A stretch of DNA of 64,000 nt from Anastrepha obliqua. Lineage: Eukaryota; Arthropoda; Insecta; Diptera; Tephritidae. The translations under genes and the position numbers were made by a program. This document shows, one piece after another, positions 33,929 to 45,982 of this stretch (positions within the stretch are counted from its first letter, which is position 1; every line of letters starts with the position of its first letter). The stretch covers positions 23,188,044 through 23,252,043 of the forward strand of contig NC_072897.1 of the NCBI RefSeq assembly GCF_027943255.1. The letters run 5' to 3'. Below the pieces are notes generated by a model that searched no databases, was not told the origin of the DNA, and saw nothing but the letters and a program-made list of their open reading frames with translations.

Positions 33929-34966
33929 ATGCCTAAGAGAGCCAGGTCTCAACTTTGTAAACATAGTTCTCAAGCACGAGCAGCAAAAATACGTCGTATA
34001 GGAGAATCTTCACCTGAACGTTCACAACGCCTTGCTGAACAAAATCAGAGAAACTCTCAGGTACGCGTACGAGAGTCGAGTGTCGAACGTTCGCAACGAC
34101 TTGCGCAACAAAATCAGAGAACCTCTGAGTTACGTGCACGAGAGTCGAGGCTGGAGCGTTTCCAACGTCTTGCCGAACAAAGCTTGAGAACCTCTGAGCT
34201 ACGCGCTCAAGAGTCATAGCTGGAGCGTTCCCAACGTCGTTATGAACAAAATGTAAGGACTTCTGACTTACGCGAACGAGAGTCAAGTGTCGAGCGTTCG
34301 CAACGTCTTGCCGAACAAAGCTTGAGAACCTCTGAGCTACGCGCTCAAGAGTCGAGGCTGGAACGTTCCCAACGTCTTCATGAACAAAATATAAGGACCT
34401 CTCAGTTGCGCGAAAGAGAGTCGAGTGTCGAGCGTTTGCAGCAACTTAGAGCTCAAGCAGAGAGACAGCAGTTGTCCACAAATAGAGTGCACAATCGAAT
34501 TTTAGCTAACAGGAACAGACTGGCTTTCAGATATGATCCGCAGCTTGATTATGCACAACAAGCGTCCGTCCAAATCGGAGTCATGAATAAGATCTGCTCT
34601 AACTGCTCTGCCAAGAAATGGGAGAACGAATCTAATGGTATGTGTTGTGCTTCAGGTAGAGTGTGTCTTCCTAACCTTCAGGAGCCGCCACAACCAATAA
34701 AAAATCTTTTAACTAATAACCATCCATTATCTGGTCATTTTTTAACAAACATACGTAAATACAATAGTATTTTTCAAATGACTTCGCTTGGCGCAAAAGA
34801 AATCAGGGAAGGAAATTTTATGCCCACTTTTAAAATTGAAGGACAGGTGTATCATCTCATTGGTAGCCTTTTACCATCATCAGGCCAAAACCCACAGTTC
34901 CTGCAAATATATTTTATTTCGGATGCAGACCAGTTATCATTGCGATCAAGCATCACACCAACCTGA
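33929..34966 (+). pseudogene. Helitron protein N-terminal region with peptide repeats
   Basis: Starts MPKRARSQLCKHSSQ. It has seven or so tandem repeats of about 25 residues with the pattern ESSVERSQRLAEQNQRTSEL, a known feature of Helitron N-termini. After the repeats comes a cysteine motif CSNCSAKKWENES...CC (about 34,598-34,650), then PTFKIEGQVYHLIGSLLP typical of the region before Rep. One stop at 34,217-34,219 interrupts the repeats, and another ends the frame at 34,964. The DNA repeats are alike enough to have spread by unequal exchange. Confidence 0.85.
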
Positions 34967-37474
34967 AAAATGGATTTAATTCGCGAATTACAGACCACTT
35001 TGAATAATCATAACGTGTATATACGAAGTTTTAAACAAAACTTAGAACTTAACTCATCACATAATTTAAAGCTAATTATTCATTCTGATCGCACTCCACA
35101 GACAGCATACTGAGGCAGATACAATGCTTCTACTGTAAACGAGGTAGCCGTTCTCTTGGTCGATGAAGACAAAGGTCCCAGGGATATAGTCTTACACGGT
35201 AGAGACGGACAGCTCAAAAGAGTTTCTGAGCTACATCGGTCCTATGATCCACTACAGTATCCTGTAATGTTTGTGACAGGTGAAGACGGTTATTATTTGA
35301 CTATTCCTCAGCAGGGTTCTGCGCCTAATAAAACTGTTTCGTGTATGCAATTTTATGCATTTAGATTAATGTTTAGAACTAACTCTTTTAATCCGCTACA
35401 TTATTACAGAGACTTATTTAGTCAATATTGTGTTGACATGATGGCGAAAATGATATCGGAAAGATTGAATTATATTTCGCGGAATCAACAAAGACTGAGG
35501 GCTGATGACTACATCCATCTCAGAGATGCCTTAAATCATGACGCAAATGTTGACCCATCAAATATCGGTCAACATGTCATATTGCCATCATCATTTACGG
35601 GTTCTCCGCGTTTCATGCACGAGAAAACGCAGGACGCGATGACGTACGTCCGAAATTATGGTAGACCTGACTTATTTGTCACTTTTACATGCAACCCCGA
35701 TTGGCCTGAAATTAAAGCAGAGCTGCTACCAGGACAACGGTATTTCGACCGTCATGACATAATTTCACGTGTGTTTCATTTAAAAATGAAGAAATTCGTC
35801 AAAGAACAGATATTCGGTAAAGTAAAATGTTATATGGCAAGTGTAGAGTGGCAGAAGCGCGGTTTACCTCATTGTCATTTGCTGTTCTGGCTAGAAACTA
35901 AAATACAACCAGATGAGATCGACAGTGTCATAGTTGCGGAGCTACCCGATCAACAAATTGATCCGGTACTACACGACATTATAACTAAAAATATGGTACA
36001 TGGACCCTGCGGAACACGTAATTTAGCTGCACCATGCATGAAGAACGGTGTCTGCACAAAAAAATACCCTCGCCGTTTCATTAACGACACCCAGACCGGA
36101 GAGGATGGGTATCCAGTTTATCGTAGGTGCGATACAGAAAATGGCGGTCGGAGCACTACGTTACAACTCAGGGGCAACATGGTGACGATAGATAATAGGT
36201 GGATTGTTCCATACTCCCCGCTACTATGTAAGACTTTTAATGCTCATATAAACGTGGAGTATTGCCGCTCTGTCCAAGCCATTAAATATATATGTAAATA
36301 TATAAATAAAGGTTCAGATCAGGCAACTTTTAGCCTTAGAAACCCACACGATGAGGTCGAAAACTATTTAAATGGAAGGTACATAAGCACATCTGAAGCT
36401 GCCTGGCGCTTATTTGAATTTCCTATTCACGAGCGGCATCCTACTGTAGTGCATTTGGCCGTTCATCTAGAGAAGGTCAAAAGGTGTATTTTACACCAGG
36501 GACAGCTCATCAAATTGTCCAAAACCCACGCAATACCACATTACTGGCATTTTTTTCTCTCTGTAATGAAGATGAATTTGCGAAAACTCTTCTGTATCAT
36601 GAAGTGCCGCAATACTATACATGGGCAAATAATAAATTCACTAGAAGGAGGCGTGGTGAAGATATAGTTGGACATCCGGGGATAAAAAAAGATGGCGCTT
36701 TAGGTAGAGTCTACGGGATACATCCATCCCAATCAGAGTGTTTTTATCTTAGGATTCTACTGCACCACGTACGCGGTCCGACCTCATTTGCATACCTTCA
36801 AATTGTAAACGGTATTGTCAAAGAGACGTATCAAGCAGCATGCCGTGACCGAGGTTTACTTGAAAACGATGACCATTTGGGAAACACTTTAAGCGAAGCT
36901 TCGTTGTCACAGTGTCCAAAAAAACTAAGGGAGTTGTTTGTAGTCATACTTTTATTTTGTCAACCATCGGAACCATTGAAGTTATGGGGTACTTTCAAAG
37001 ATCAGTTCTGTGAAGATATTAGACATCGGATCAGACAACAGAATCAGTATAACACTTTACCCTTCACTGAAGTCATTTATAATGAAGGATTAATTGAAAT
37101 TGAAAACAAACTTATAGAATTAAACGACAAAAATTTAAGGGGGGCACTGGAAAGACTTTTCTCGCAAATTTGATACTTGCTAAGATACGGCAATCAGGGA
37201 AAATAGCGATTGCAGTTGCTTCGTCAGACATTGCTGCAACTCTCTTGAACGAAGGAAAAACTGCTCACTCTACATTTAAACTCCCGCTATCCGTATCTTT
37301 AGATCAACGGTCCACAGGCTCTATTCGGAAAAATGGGCCTCTTGGTAAGTTGCTGCAAGACGCGTCGTTGGTAATATGGGATGAATGCACCATGAGTCAT
37401 AGAGCTCATGTGGAGGCCGTGGACCGTACTTTAAGAGACCTCCGAAGCTCTGCTGATGTCATGGGGGGTATCAC
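34967..37474 (+). pseudogene. Helitron Rep-helicase, broken
   Basis: Rep nicks and joins single-stranded DNA for rolling-circle transposition; the fused Pif1-type helicase unwinds it. The Rep part is open from about 35,110 to 36,667. It contains SFTGSPRFM, the metal-binding motif GLPHCHLLFW (His-Cys-His at 35,870-35,878) and the two-tyrosine motif KYICKYINKG (about 36,285-36,312). Breaks: stops at 34,964 and 35,110, a frameshift near 36,480, and another near 37,138. Walker A GGTGKTF is at about 37,138-37,158 and Walker B VIWDEC at about 37,373-37,390. The stretch normally lying just before Walker A is missing. The protein stops at GGITFV. Confidence 0.88.
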
Positions 37475-38171
37475 TTTTGTTCCTGCCCCCAGGTTTGAAA
37501 GTGATAGAGTTAGTTCTCCAGTCTGAGCGTTCATTAATTATAACTTGGAAGTTCCTGAAGAGTATTGGTTTGGGTGATAGTATATCATCCCTATGAAGAA
37601 TGGGACTATGTAGGAAGTCATCTAAGATCTTTAAATGTCCTTTCATATCCCCACTTTTAAGTTCAGATGTACCTTTTAATCTTAAGGCACTCGAGCGAGC
37701 TTCCCTTTCAATTAAGATTGGAAGCGGTGGTATGTTCAGGAGCACACCCAATGCATCCGTGGGACATGTTTTCATAGCCCCTGTAATACCAACACATATC
37801 AGGCGAAGCAGTTTGCTTAATTCGTTTACTGCTTTTCTTTGCTTGACTTTGGGCCACCATGCTAAGGATGCATAAGCGACTATGGGTTTCATAACTGTGG
37901 TGAATGTCCAGAAGGTCATTCGAGGGTTTAGTCCCCATGTCTTACCAAAAAGCCTTGTGCAGGCAAAGAATGCCCTTGTGGCTTTTGAAGAAACTCCCTC
38001 AATATGGGAATTCCACGTAAGCGTTTTGTCAAGACTGACGCCAAGATAGTTCGCTTTTGTCGAGAGTTGAAGTGTTGTCCATTAAGGGTCGGACATTAGA
38101 GATTTATGTTCCTTCTCCTAGTAAACGGTACAAGTGTTGTTTTGGATGGGTTGAAGAAGGATTTGAAGAAG
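37475..38171 (-). pseudogene. LOA-clade LINE (outer), downstream part of split element
   Basis: The minus strand encodes the end of the reverse transcriptase and the connection towards RNase H: NPSKTTLVPFTRRR near 38,150, then MKPIVAYASLAWWPKVKQRK and GITGAMKTCPTDALG (37,919 to 37,475). The upstream frame is damaged. Its first residues continue exactly where the outer element breaks off at 41,736 (GLSIKPS), so this is the second half of one LINE. It ends at 37,475 before RNase H, fused to Helitron sequence rather than at its own 3' end. Confidence 0.8.
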
Positions 38172-41100
38172 AATTTGAAGAGGTCGAGCCAAGGAGCACC
38201 AGCAGATTTGGTGGCTCCTAAAACACTCAGGCTAAAAAGCCCATTGTATTTAAAGCTCTGGAAAGGGGGTAGATAGTCAAGGAGGGAGGGAGAAAAGTAT
38301 CAGAGAAAGAGATAGGAAAGAGTAGAGACAGAGATAGAGATAGTTAGTCCTGTGAGAATTTTCCAGATTCTTTGGCAAATCTGTAAATATCCTCCACTTT
38401 TAGAGAACGAATATTACTCATTCCCATGACATCGGAACCCAATACTCGTAGTCGCGCTCTAGCAAAGGCAGGACACTCACAGAGAAAGTGCTCGTGCTAT
38501 CCGCCTTCTCCAAGCATGACAGGCATACCGGGTCCTCGATGATTCCAATGGTGGTCATATGCTGACCCCATGGGTTGTGTCCTGTAATGATGCCGACCAT
38601 CAACCGAATGTCTTTCCTTCTAAGTTTTAGTAGAAAGTTTCACTGTTTTCTGTTCGGACTTGTCACAAAACACTTTGCAGCTCTACACCGTTCTAGACCG
38701 GACCATCGCTCTTTATGTAGATTGCCTACATAATCGTTGATCCAATTCTTGATTCCTGCGGGACTGATTCCGATTATTGGCTCTGGCCCCTGTGGGGGCA
38801 CCGCTGATCCACGGTTGGCCACTTCGTCGGAAATTTCGTTTCTTTGAACACCGGAGTGTCCCGGAACCCATATAAGTACAAGCCTTTTTTGTCTTGCGAC
38901 AGAATTAAGCTTCTTCTTACATTCTTGAACAATCTTTGAGGTTTGCTTCGCGTTCTCCAGGGCCTTCAATGCAGCCTGACTGTCACTGAAGACTCCAATC
39001 TGTTTCCCGCTCCATCTCCTCTCGATTATCCATTCGGCTACTTTTAGGATGGCAAAAACTTCTGTTTGGAAAACAGTTTCGATTCCCCCCATAGTATAGT
39101 GATACTTATTGCTATCGTTTAAGTACCATCCGGCTCCAGACCCTATTTCAGTCTTGGACCCATCGGTAAAGAAAATATCCGTCAAACCTCCCTGAATGCA
39201 TTCTGGATTGCTCCATTGCTCACGCAATGGAAATCTGACATCAAATTTCCTTCCGGATGAAACTGTGGGTATCAGGTCATCTTTAGGTGCCAAAAACAGT
39301 GGATACTGCTCCGACAGCAACTTAAAGATTTCTCTGTGTCCCGAAGTTCCATCTTCGTGCCAGAAACCATATTTAAGGAGTCTACACATTGCTTTTATTG
39401 CTTCCTGTTGTATCTTAAGATCCAAGGGGAGCAAATCAAGCATAGCATTTAGGGCATCACCAGAGGTTGTACTCATGGCACCCGTGATGCATAAACATAC
39501 ACTTCTTTGCAGCCTGTATAGTTCCCGGATTGTGGACTTAACCATGCTCCGTCGCCACCAGACCACAGAAGCATAAGTGATGATTGGTCTGATAAGTGCC
39601 GTGTATATCCATAGGACCACAGCAGGTTTCAGACCCCAAGTTTTGCCAAAGGCTCTAGGGCATTGCTGAAAAATCTTCAATGCACGATTCACCTTCAGTG
39701 AAATGTGTGTCTCCCAGGTCAGCTTCTTATCCAAGATTACTCCTAGATATTTAACTTCGTTGGAAAGACCAAGTATCACACCTTTCAGTGTTGGAAGACT
39801 GAGTCCATCCAATTTCCGTTTTCTCGTAAACAAGACTATGGTTGTTTTGTTCGGATTAACGGAAAGACCTTGTCTCATGCACCAATCATCGATTTTGTCA
39901 AGAATCCTCTGCACTTTCGTGCAAAGCCTCCTTAAGGATTTATCCGATGTTAGCGCACAGATGTCGTCCGCATATGCTTGGACGTGAAAACCGAGTTCCT
40001 GCATCTCCGCTAATAGGGAGTCTACGACGAAGCACCACAGCAGCGGAGAAAGAACACCCCCTTGGGGACATCCTTGCTTCGCCCTGACTGTGATTTGCTC
40101 GGCATCGCTCCCACCAGCGGTTAACAGCCTCTCAGAGAGCATGGAGTATATCCATTTTATAATGGCTTGATTAACTCCGTGTCGTTCGGCAGAAGAACAT
40201 ATCGAGCCGAAAGTGGCATTATCAAAAGCCCCTCAATGTCCACGAACACGCCCATTGTGTATTCGTCAGCTTCCAGCCCAGCTTCAATCTTGCTAAAAAG
40301 ATCGTGTAAGGCTGATTCACATGATTTTCCACTCTGGTAAGCGTGTTGATTTCTACTAAGTGGACTTCTCGGCAATACCCCCACTCGAATATGTTTCTCC
40401 ACTACTCGTTCGAAGATAAGGAAAACTTTATCGATTCCCCTGTCACTATCCGACTAGCAACATACCAGCTGTACCTAGAGGTTCCACCGTTGCCACCGTC
40501 ATTGTTCATGCCACTCTCAGCTTCAGAGAGAGTTCTACTGATCGGAAAATAAGTTTCGAGTAGAGCATTAAACGTTTCCAATTTGGAAATGGTGTATGAA
40601 CCATCAGGTTTTCGAATGGAATCCAGCCTTACTGAGCGGTCTAAATGAAGGACCTTACAAAGTCTCGCTGTGTCCCTCATTTCTTCGACGTTACTGCAGA
40701 AATTTCTATAGGATTCAAGTTTGGCTTGCCGTACTTTTTTCTTATATTCTCTCTGTGTAAGTCGATGATTGGCCCAGTCCTCTTCTGTTTTGGTCTTCAA
40801 GGCCTTATTAAGAAGTTTCCTGGACCGTACACGAAGCTTCGACAGTTCAGAGTTCCACCACGGAACCGCTTTCCCCTGTCTGCTTTGCCTGAGTGAACAC
40901 AGTTCCTCAAAGCAATTGATTAAAGTACCTTCTAATTTCTTAGTAGCATCTTCAATCATTTCTGCTGATTTGAGTTTTTTCAGGTTTGGTAATCGCTCTG
41001 TTACAAGCTCACCATACCTGTCCCAGTCCACATTTCGAGGATTCCTACCGGAAGGTATTGATATTGTGTCAATTCCCAGTCGGAATTCGATAAGACGATG

Positions 41101-41735
41101 ATCAGAAAGAGAGTCCTCTTCCAAAACTCGCCATCGGTTGATTTGATTTCCAACTGACCTATTGGTAAGTGTTAAATCAATCACCTCTTGTCTCCTTCTG
41201 GTCACAAAAGTTGGTTTGTTACCAGTGTTTTGGATGACCAAATCGGATGACAGGATAAAATCCAGTAACTTGAGACCTCTGGGGTTGCATTTGCTGCTTC
41301 CCCACACAATGCTCTGTGAATTTGCATCGCAGCCCACTATTAGCCCCAGATTATTGGATTCTGCGTACTTGACCACTTCTCTTAGCTCCCTCGAAGGAGG
41401 TGGCTGTAAAGAGTCGTAGGGTAGGTAGGCCGAAACTATGATAGCTTCGACACTGTTCCCACTTTTCAAGTACTTTACTTTTGCAGCAACGATATCTCCG
41501 GAGCATAGCTCTTTTAACATCGTGTGTTCGATCAATCTCGGCATGATAATACATGCTCGCGGTCTCACATTCCCTTCACAATGAAGTATTTGTCCCCACG
41601 ACATAGCACTTAGACCACAGACACGCTTGTGACATACCTATGGTTCTTGTATAAGTATTATGTGTGGGTTTGTTTGCAGTTTTGCATGCCTACGGCACAA
41701 GAGAACCGTACACGCTTTGCTATGCTGCAGATGGT
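38172..41735 (-). mobile_element. LOA-clade LINE (inner), 5' truncated, nested in the outer LOA element
   Basis: Endonuclease, reverse transcriptase, RNase H and a C-terminal zinc motif on the minus strand, then a 3' region (38,417-38,172) that ends in a 12-bp tail repeat (TTCAAAT(T/C)CTTC twice and a part) instead of poly(A). The flanks share an AAACCATC/AACCCATC-like stretch (41,736-41,748 versus 38,140-38,160), a candidate target duplication that has diverged slightly. RNase H plus a CDAN-type endonuclease indicate the LOA clade. Confidence 0.82.
38418..41660 (-). pseudogene. Inner LOA LINE ORF2: endonuclease, RT, RNase H
   Basis: The endonuclease begins near IILIQEP (stop right after it, about 41,640). 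An open frame 41,604 to 40,402 has GCDANSQSIVWG, DLTLTNRSV and LSDHRLIEF. After a stop near 40,402, RT continues (NQHAYQSGKSCESALHDL, VFVDIEG), with a frameshift near 40,235. A 500-codon open frame (40,142 to 38,640) has GCPQGGVLSPLLW, YADD at 39,963-39,974 and KYLGVILD, then RNase H with FFTDGSKTE, FSDSQAALK and HSGVQRNEISDEVA. A last piece (38,603 to 38,418) carries CLSCLEKADST. The protein is almost complete and has only a few breaks, so this is a fairly young copy. Confidence 0.88.
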
Positions 41736-43729
41736 TTAATGGAAAGCCCTTTTTCCGTGCACCATTTGTTTATTATTGTAAGGGCTTGCTGCATGCGATC
41801 CGAAATGGTTTTCTCATGCCAGCCTAATACATAAACTACTAGGTCGTCAGCATAACTCTGAGTGTGAAATCCTAGGTTATTCAGTTTGTGGAGAAGTTCA
41901 TCTATGACTAGAGTCCACAAAAGAGGAGAGAGTACGCCTCCTTGAGGGCAACCTCTTGTGGCTTTAATAGATTTGATTGTTCCTCCTAGTTCGGTGCTGA
42001 TCGTCCTAGATTTCAGCATGAATATTATCCATCTGGTGATGGGTTCAGGTACCTCCTTTAGATATAGGGCATTATAGATTGCCTCATAGGAAGTGTTATC
42101 AAAAGCCCCTGATATGTCAATAAATGCACATACAGCTATCTGTTTGGACTCAATAGCCTTTTCAATAACTGTTACCAGGCTGTGTATTGCAGTCTCAGTG
42201 GATTTTCCCTGTTGATAGGCAAATTGAAGTCGATGCAGTGGGAAGTTAGTTAGATTGTTTTCCCTAATATACTGATCAACTATCTTTTCCATTGTTTTAA
42301 GGAAAAATGAGCTGATTGTTGATATCGCCCATTGTACCCGCTTTTCATGGAATAGCTTGTTTGCTAGTTTTAAGTTCTCAGCACTCGCAGATGTAGTAGT
42401 TTCTGCCGGCAAAGAGATCTCGTCTAGCACAAGTGATCCAGGGAAGTGAGTGTCCAGCAGAAGTTGTTTGGTTTCCTATGGATTCCTTGTGTACCTTCCA
42501 TCTGGCTTTTTCAGGGTACTAATGCCGTTTGAGTGATCTTTTAGTAGAGCTTTTTAGATACGAATAGCATTCGGAAGACTACAAATCTTTTCACAATGAT
42601 TCTTCCAAGTAGCCCTTTTAGATTTCCACATTTCTTTGTTGTAGTTGGTTAGGGCAGTTGAACAGGAGGGCCAATCCCCCGTTACTTTAGCTCTATTCCA
42701 TAAAGTTCTTGTTTCTTTACGCAGGTCGGAAAATTTACTATTCAACCAAGGAACATTTCTTTGTGGCTTTTTCACTTTTACTGGACAACTTTCGTGAAAC
42801 GCAGATGTTATGTTTGAATGTAGCACGTTCGATTCGATCTCAACCTCAGATATAAGCCGAATGTGACGCCTAGAGCAGTTAACACTTTGTTCTGAACAAA
42901 AGTGAAAGTAGTCCCAATTAGTTTTTCTGGGGCTTCTGTAAATTGTCATTTGTGGTTTGGTCCCACCTATATCAAATCTAATATGTCTGTGATCCGACAT
43001 AGATGTTTCCTCTGACACATGCCAATTTGAGACTTCGGACAAAGCATTATGGCTAGAGAGAGTGATGTCAAGGACTTCTCCCCTGATTGCATTAATAAAT
43101 GTCGGTTCGTTGCCTCGATTTAGGATAGCTATATTATACCTAAGTAGAAATTTAAGAAGGTACTCACCTCTTGCATCACAGCAGAGGATACACTGGAGAC
43201 GTTTTTTCTGACAGTATTCCACCAGGGCTATAACTTCCCTTGTTGGAGCAGTAACCTGATCTCCTGGAAGGTAAGCGGAGGCAAGTACTACCTCATGCTC
43301 ACCTTTGCTCGTTGGCACTTTTACCCAAATCACCACCAGGTCTTCTGTAATAAACTGTGAAATTGGGATGAAGGTTAGTTGATTATTTATTATCAACGCA
43401 GCTCTGGGACGGTCTTTGTTAGCAGCATATATCAACTTACCGTTTACGCTCTGGAGTCCCAGAACGACTACTTTACGTACCCATTGTTCTTGAATGAAAG
43501 ATACATCCCATAGTTTTTGGTTAAATCTCATCGTAAGCACGTCCGAGGCTGCTTTTGCGTGATGGAGATTAATTTGAAGGCATCCGAGTTACCTTCTGCT
43601 GTTATGAGGTTTTTGCTTTGGCCAGGTCATCTAATGATCCTTCGTTTGGCAATGGCTGACTTTTTCTTACCTCGGTTGCTTTTCAGCAGGACTGCTTCCT
43701 CAGCGGGCATCTGATCCCCTCTTCTTCAT
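41736..43729 (-). pseudogene. LOA-clade LINE (outer), upstream part
   Basis: The minus strand shows the end of an ORF1 with a K/R-rich tail (about 43,729-43,600), then the start of ORF2 with LQINLHHAKAASDVL. The endonuclease frame 43,540 to 42,554 has VVLASAYLPGD, LCCDARGEYLL and SDHRHIRFD. Compared with the inner copy, about 14 residues after CDA are missing, including the catalytic Asn, so nuclease activity is lost. RT follows (42,430 to 41,720) with AFIDISGAFDNTSY, GCPQGGVLSPLLW and YADD at 41,843-41,854. Coding stops at GLSIKPS where the inner LOA element is inserted. The gap 42,431-42,553 holds a stop and a frame change. Confidence 0.85.
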
Positions 43730-44213
43730 GGACAGTTAGATTACTATCTGACCCAAATACTGACGGGACATGGGTGCTTTAAATCCTACTTATATAGGTT
43801 TAAGCAGGAAGACGACCCGTACTGTTCTCATTGTGCACCAACTGCAGAAGACGCAGAGCATGTTTAGTTTGTCTGTCCGCGATTTGCGTTCGAAAGGGAG
43901 GAACTAAGCACTAGGGTGGGGAAGCCAATTACGGCTTTTAACCTAGTGGATATTATGATAGAATCCGAAGAACATTGGTACGCTGAATATAATATGGCAA
44001 ATTTAGTAATTTCCAAACTGCGTCGCGCTGAACAACAGCGCAAATCTTCATGAAGAGGCAATAGGCCGCTCCCCTCCCGTGAAGTACTACTTAACGGTTA
44101 TCCCGCGGGACGGAAACGGAGCTGGGGTGGGTTTTTAGTGGGTGAGCCGAAAGGCAAGTCTCACACTTTTCGGCTTTCAATGCTTCGTGCCACCTCCATA
44201 AAAAAAAAAAAAA
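43730..44213 (+). pseudogene. R1-clade LINE 3' end, dead on arrival
   Basis: Plus-strand C-terminal 107 codons of an R1-type ORF2: LTGHGCFKSYLYRF, zinc motif CSHCAPTAEDAEHV with one TAG after it (near 43,866), and CPRFAFEREEL, ending at the TGA 44,051-44,053. A GC-richer 3' untranslated region follows, then A13 at about 44,201-44,213. This is a 5'-truncated insertion. Its sequence is much less decayed than the R1 element at 14.6-19.3 kb and belongs to a different subfamily. Confidence 0.85.
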
Positions 44214-44848
44214 TGCATATGTACATAAACATCACAAAAGCTTGGTTCACAACGCAGTCGCAGAAGCAAACGCACCCGCGCCTCTATCCCTTTCCAAATG
44301 CATGACTTGACATCAATTCTCGGCGCAAACGTTTTTTTTTTTCAAAGTTTTTTTTTTTATTTATTCCTTTTTTAATGTAATCGTAAAAAAATGTATAATA
44401 AATTTTATGTATCCGCTTATCATTTCAAAAGTAACTAAATAGTAAAAAAATAAGCAGTCGCAGAAATAAACGCACCGCATATATTTCCTCACCATATGTT
44501 AGACTCGATATCAATTCCCGGCGCCAATTCTTTTTTCATATTTTTTTTAATTAATTTTTTTTTAATGTAATCGAAAAAAAAATTTGTAATAAATTTTACG
44601 TATTCGCTTATTATTTCAAAAAATTATGTAAGTAGTAATAATTTAATTGGTTTAATGTCGAGGTGAGAAATGTGTTTTATGTTGAGGTGAAGATGTGTGG
44701 TGATTTCAATTTTTGTGTGGGCAAAACTCAGTGTGGTGTCTATAAAGTCGGTGTTCTAAAATCCCTTACTACAAATCTTTCAAATCTCAATTGTACTAAA
44801 AAAGGTTAACAGTAACATTTGCTCCTTCTCATTCCATTAACATTCTCT
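44214..44848 (+). repeat. CR fragment, type-2 half
   Basis: Collinear with 24,629-25,205 of CR2, from ACATCACAAAAG through two tRNA-like T-arm motifs and poly-T/A runs to the inverted terminus CATTCTCTG at 44,848. The left side abuts the R1 poly(A). The right side abuts errantivirus pol. Confidence 0.7.
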
Positions 44849-45982
44849 GATGCAAGTGACTACGCTACTGGCGCAGTGCTGTCGCAACAAGGACAGCCGG
44901 TATGCTATATTTCTAGAGCTCTTAATAATCATGAGCGAAATTATAAAGAGTTTGTGGCTATTATTTATGCAATCACATACTTCAGACCATACATATGTAT
45001 ATGGAAATAAATTTAAGATAGTCACTGACCACTGCTCAAGAATACAATTATAAAATAGAGTAAGTGAAAGCAAAAAATAATGTGGTCGCAGATCTTTTGA
45101 GCCGAATATAAAATGCTCCGAATATAAATGAGAATAACGATAAATAATGGAATTTTAAATGTCCGATACGATACATTCCGCAGAGGAAGAGTTATTGGAG
45201 CATTTTGCAATAAAGGAAGAGATTGTCAATAAATTTAAGACACAAATTATAATAACATATAGCCCTGAAGCTGAAGTTAAGACATTGCATGGTAGGAAAA
45301 TAATTAAGGCTGACCTACAGAATAGTGAAAACACATTAAGAATTATATTTGAGAGGAACATTAGGGGCGGCAAGATAGGAATCTTTTCTGAAAATGAAGA
45401 GCGGGATTATCATCAAATTCAACTGTTGTTGATGTCCATGTTCTCCTGTAATAGCAAACTGGAATTCGTAAAGTGTACACAAAGAGCAACAGATATATTT
45501 CAGGAAGAAGAAGTGCATAGACAAATCTCTTTGTATCACAGTAATGAGTCGATGCACAGTGGTATTGGAGAAACATACTACACATTGAAAGACAAAATTT
45601 TTTACCCTAAATTCAGGGAGCACATTTAGTTAATAATAAATAACTGTGAAATATGCCTAAAAAATAAAATACGATGGGAAACATATAAAGCCTAAATTCA
45701 ATTTGACAGAAACTCCTACGGATAAAAACGAAATTATCCACATTGATATATTTCATTTCAACAAACATTCGTTTGTTACCACAATAGAAAAATTGACCAA
45801 ATTTGCAGCAGCATATACATATAATAACTTATAGGAATGTTCTCCAAGGTTCGTCAAAGAAAGCAAATGTCCATCCATTCGGCAAAAGAAAAAGTACGAG
45901 TAATAGCAAAACATAATAACAATAGAGAAGATTATACAGAAAATAGAGAATCAAAAAATAATAAAAAAGTAAGACACAAAGA
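44849..45982 (+). pseudogene. pol: Errantivirus pol fragment, RNase H to integrase
   Basis: Plus-strand remnant of a 17.6-like pol. It starts at the first catalytic Asp region of RNase H ([15 protein letters not shown]) and continues with YFRPYI. The open stretch 45,159-45,629 matches the linker and integrase zinc finger of units A/B (HSAEEELLEHF, YHSNESMHSGIGETYY). The core follows near 45,720-45,830 (IIHIDIFHFNKHSF), then a basic tail (ENRESKNNKKVRHKDG). Large parts between these blocks are deleted. Divergence from units A and B is clear, so this is a separate, older insertion. Confidence 0.82.

Larger units (their letters stand above)
33025..37474 (+). mobile_element. Helitron with Rep/helicase remnants, 3' end lost
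   Basis: The 5' end is TCCACACTAATATTATAAAG preceded by A, inserted between A and T of CR4. The uninterrupted site is in CR2 near 23,329. The first 200 bp are homologous to the non-autonomous Helitron at 50,591. Coding remnants of the Helitron Rep-helicase protein fill 33,929-37,474. The element stops in the middle of the helicase at about 37,475, where LOA-clade LINE sequence begins, so no CTRR end or 3' hairpin is present. Confidence 0.88.

Noticed and set aside
37431..37938. Independent small genes on either strand near 37.4-37.9 kb
   Set aside because: The minus frame is part of the split LOA LINE reverse transcriptase and the plus frames are its shadows.
38260..38345. GA-rich stretch as a regulatory GAGA element
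   Set aside because: It is in the 3' untranslated part of the inner LOA LINE and is simple-sequence in nature.
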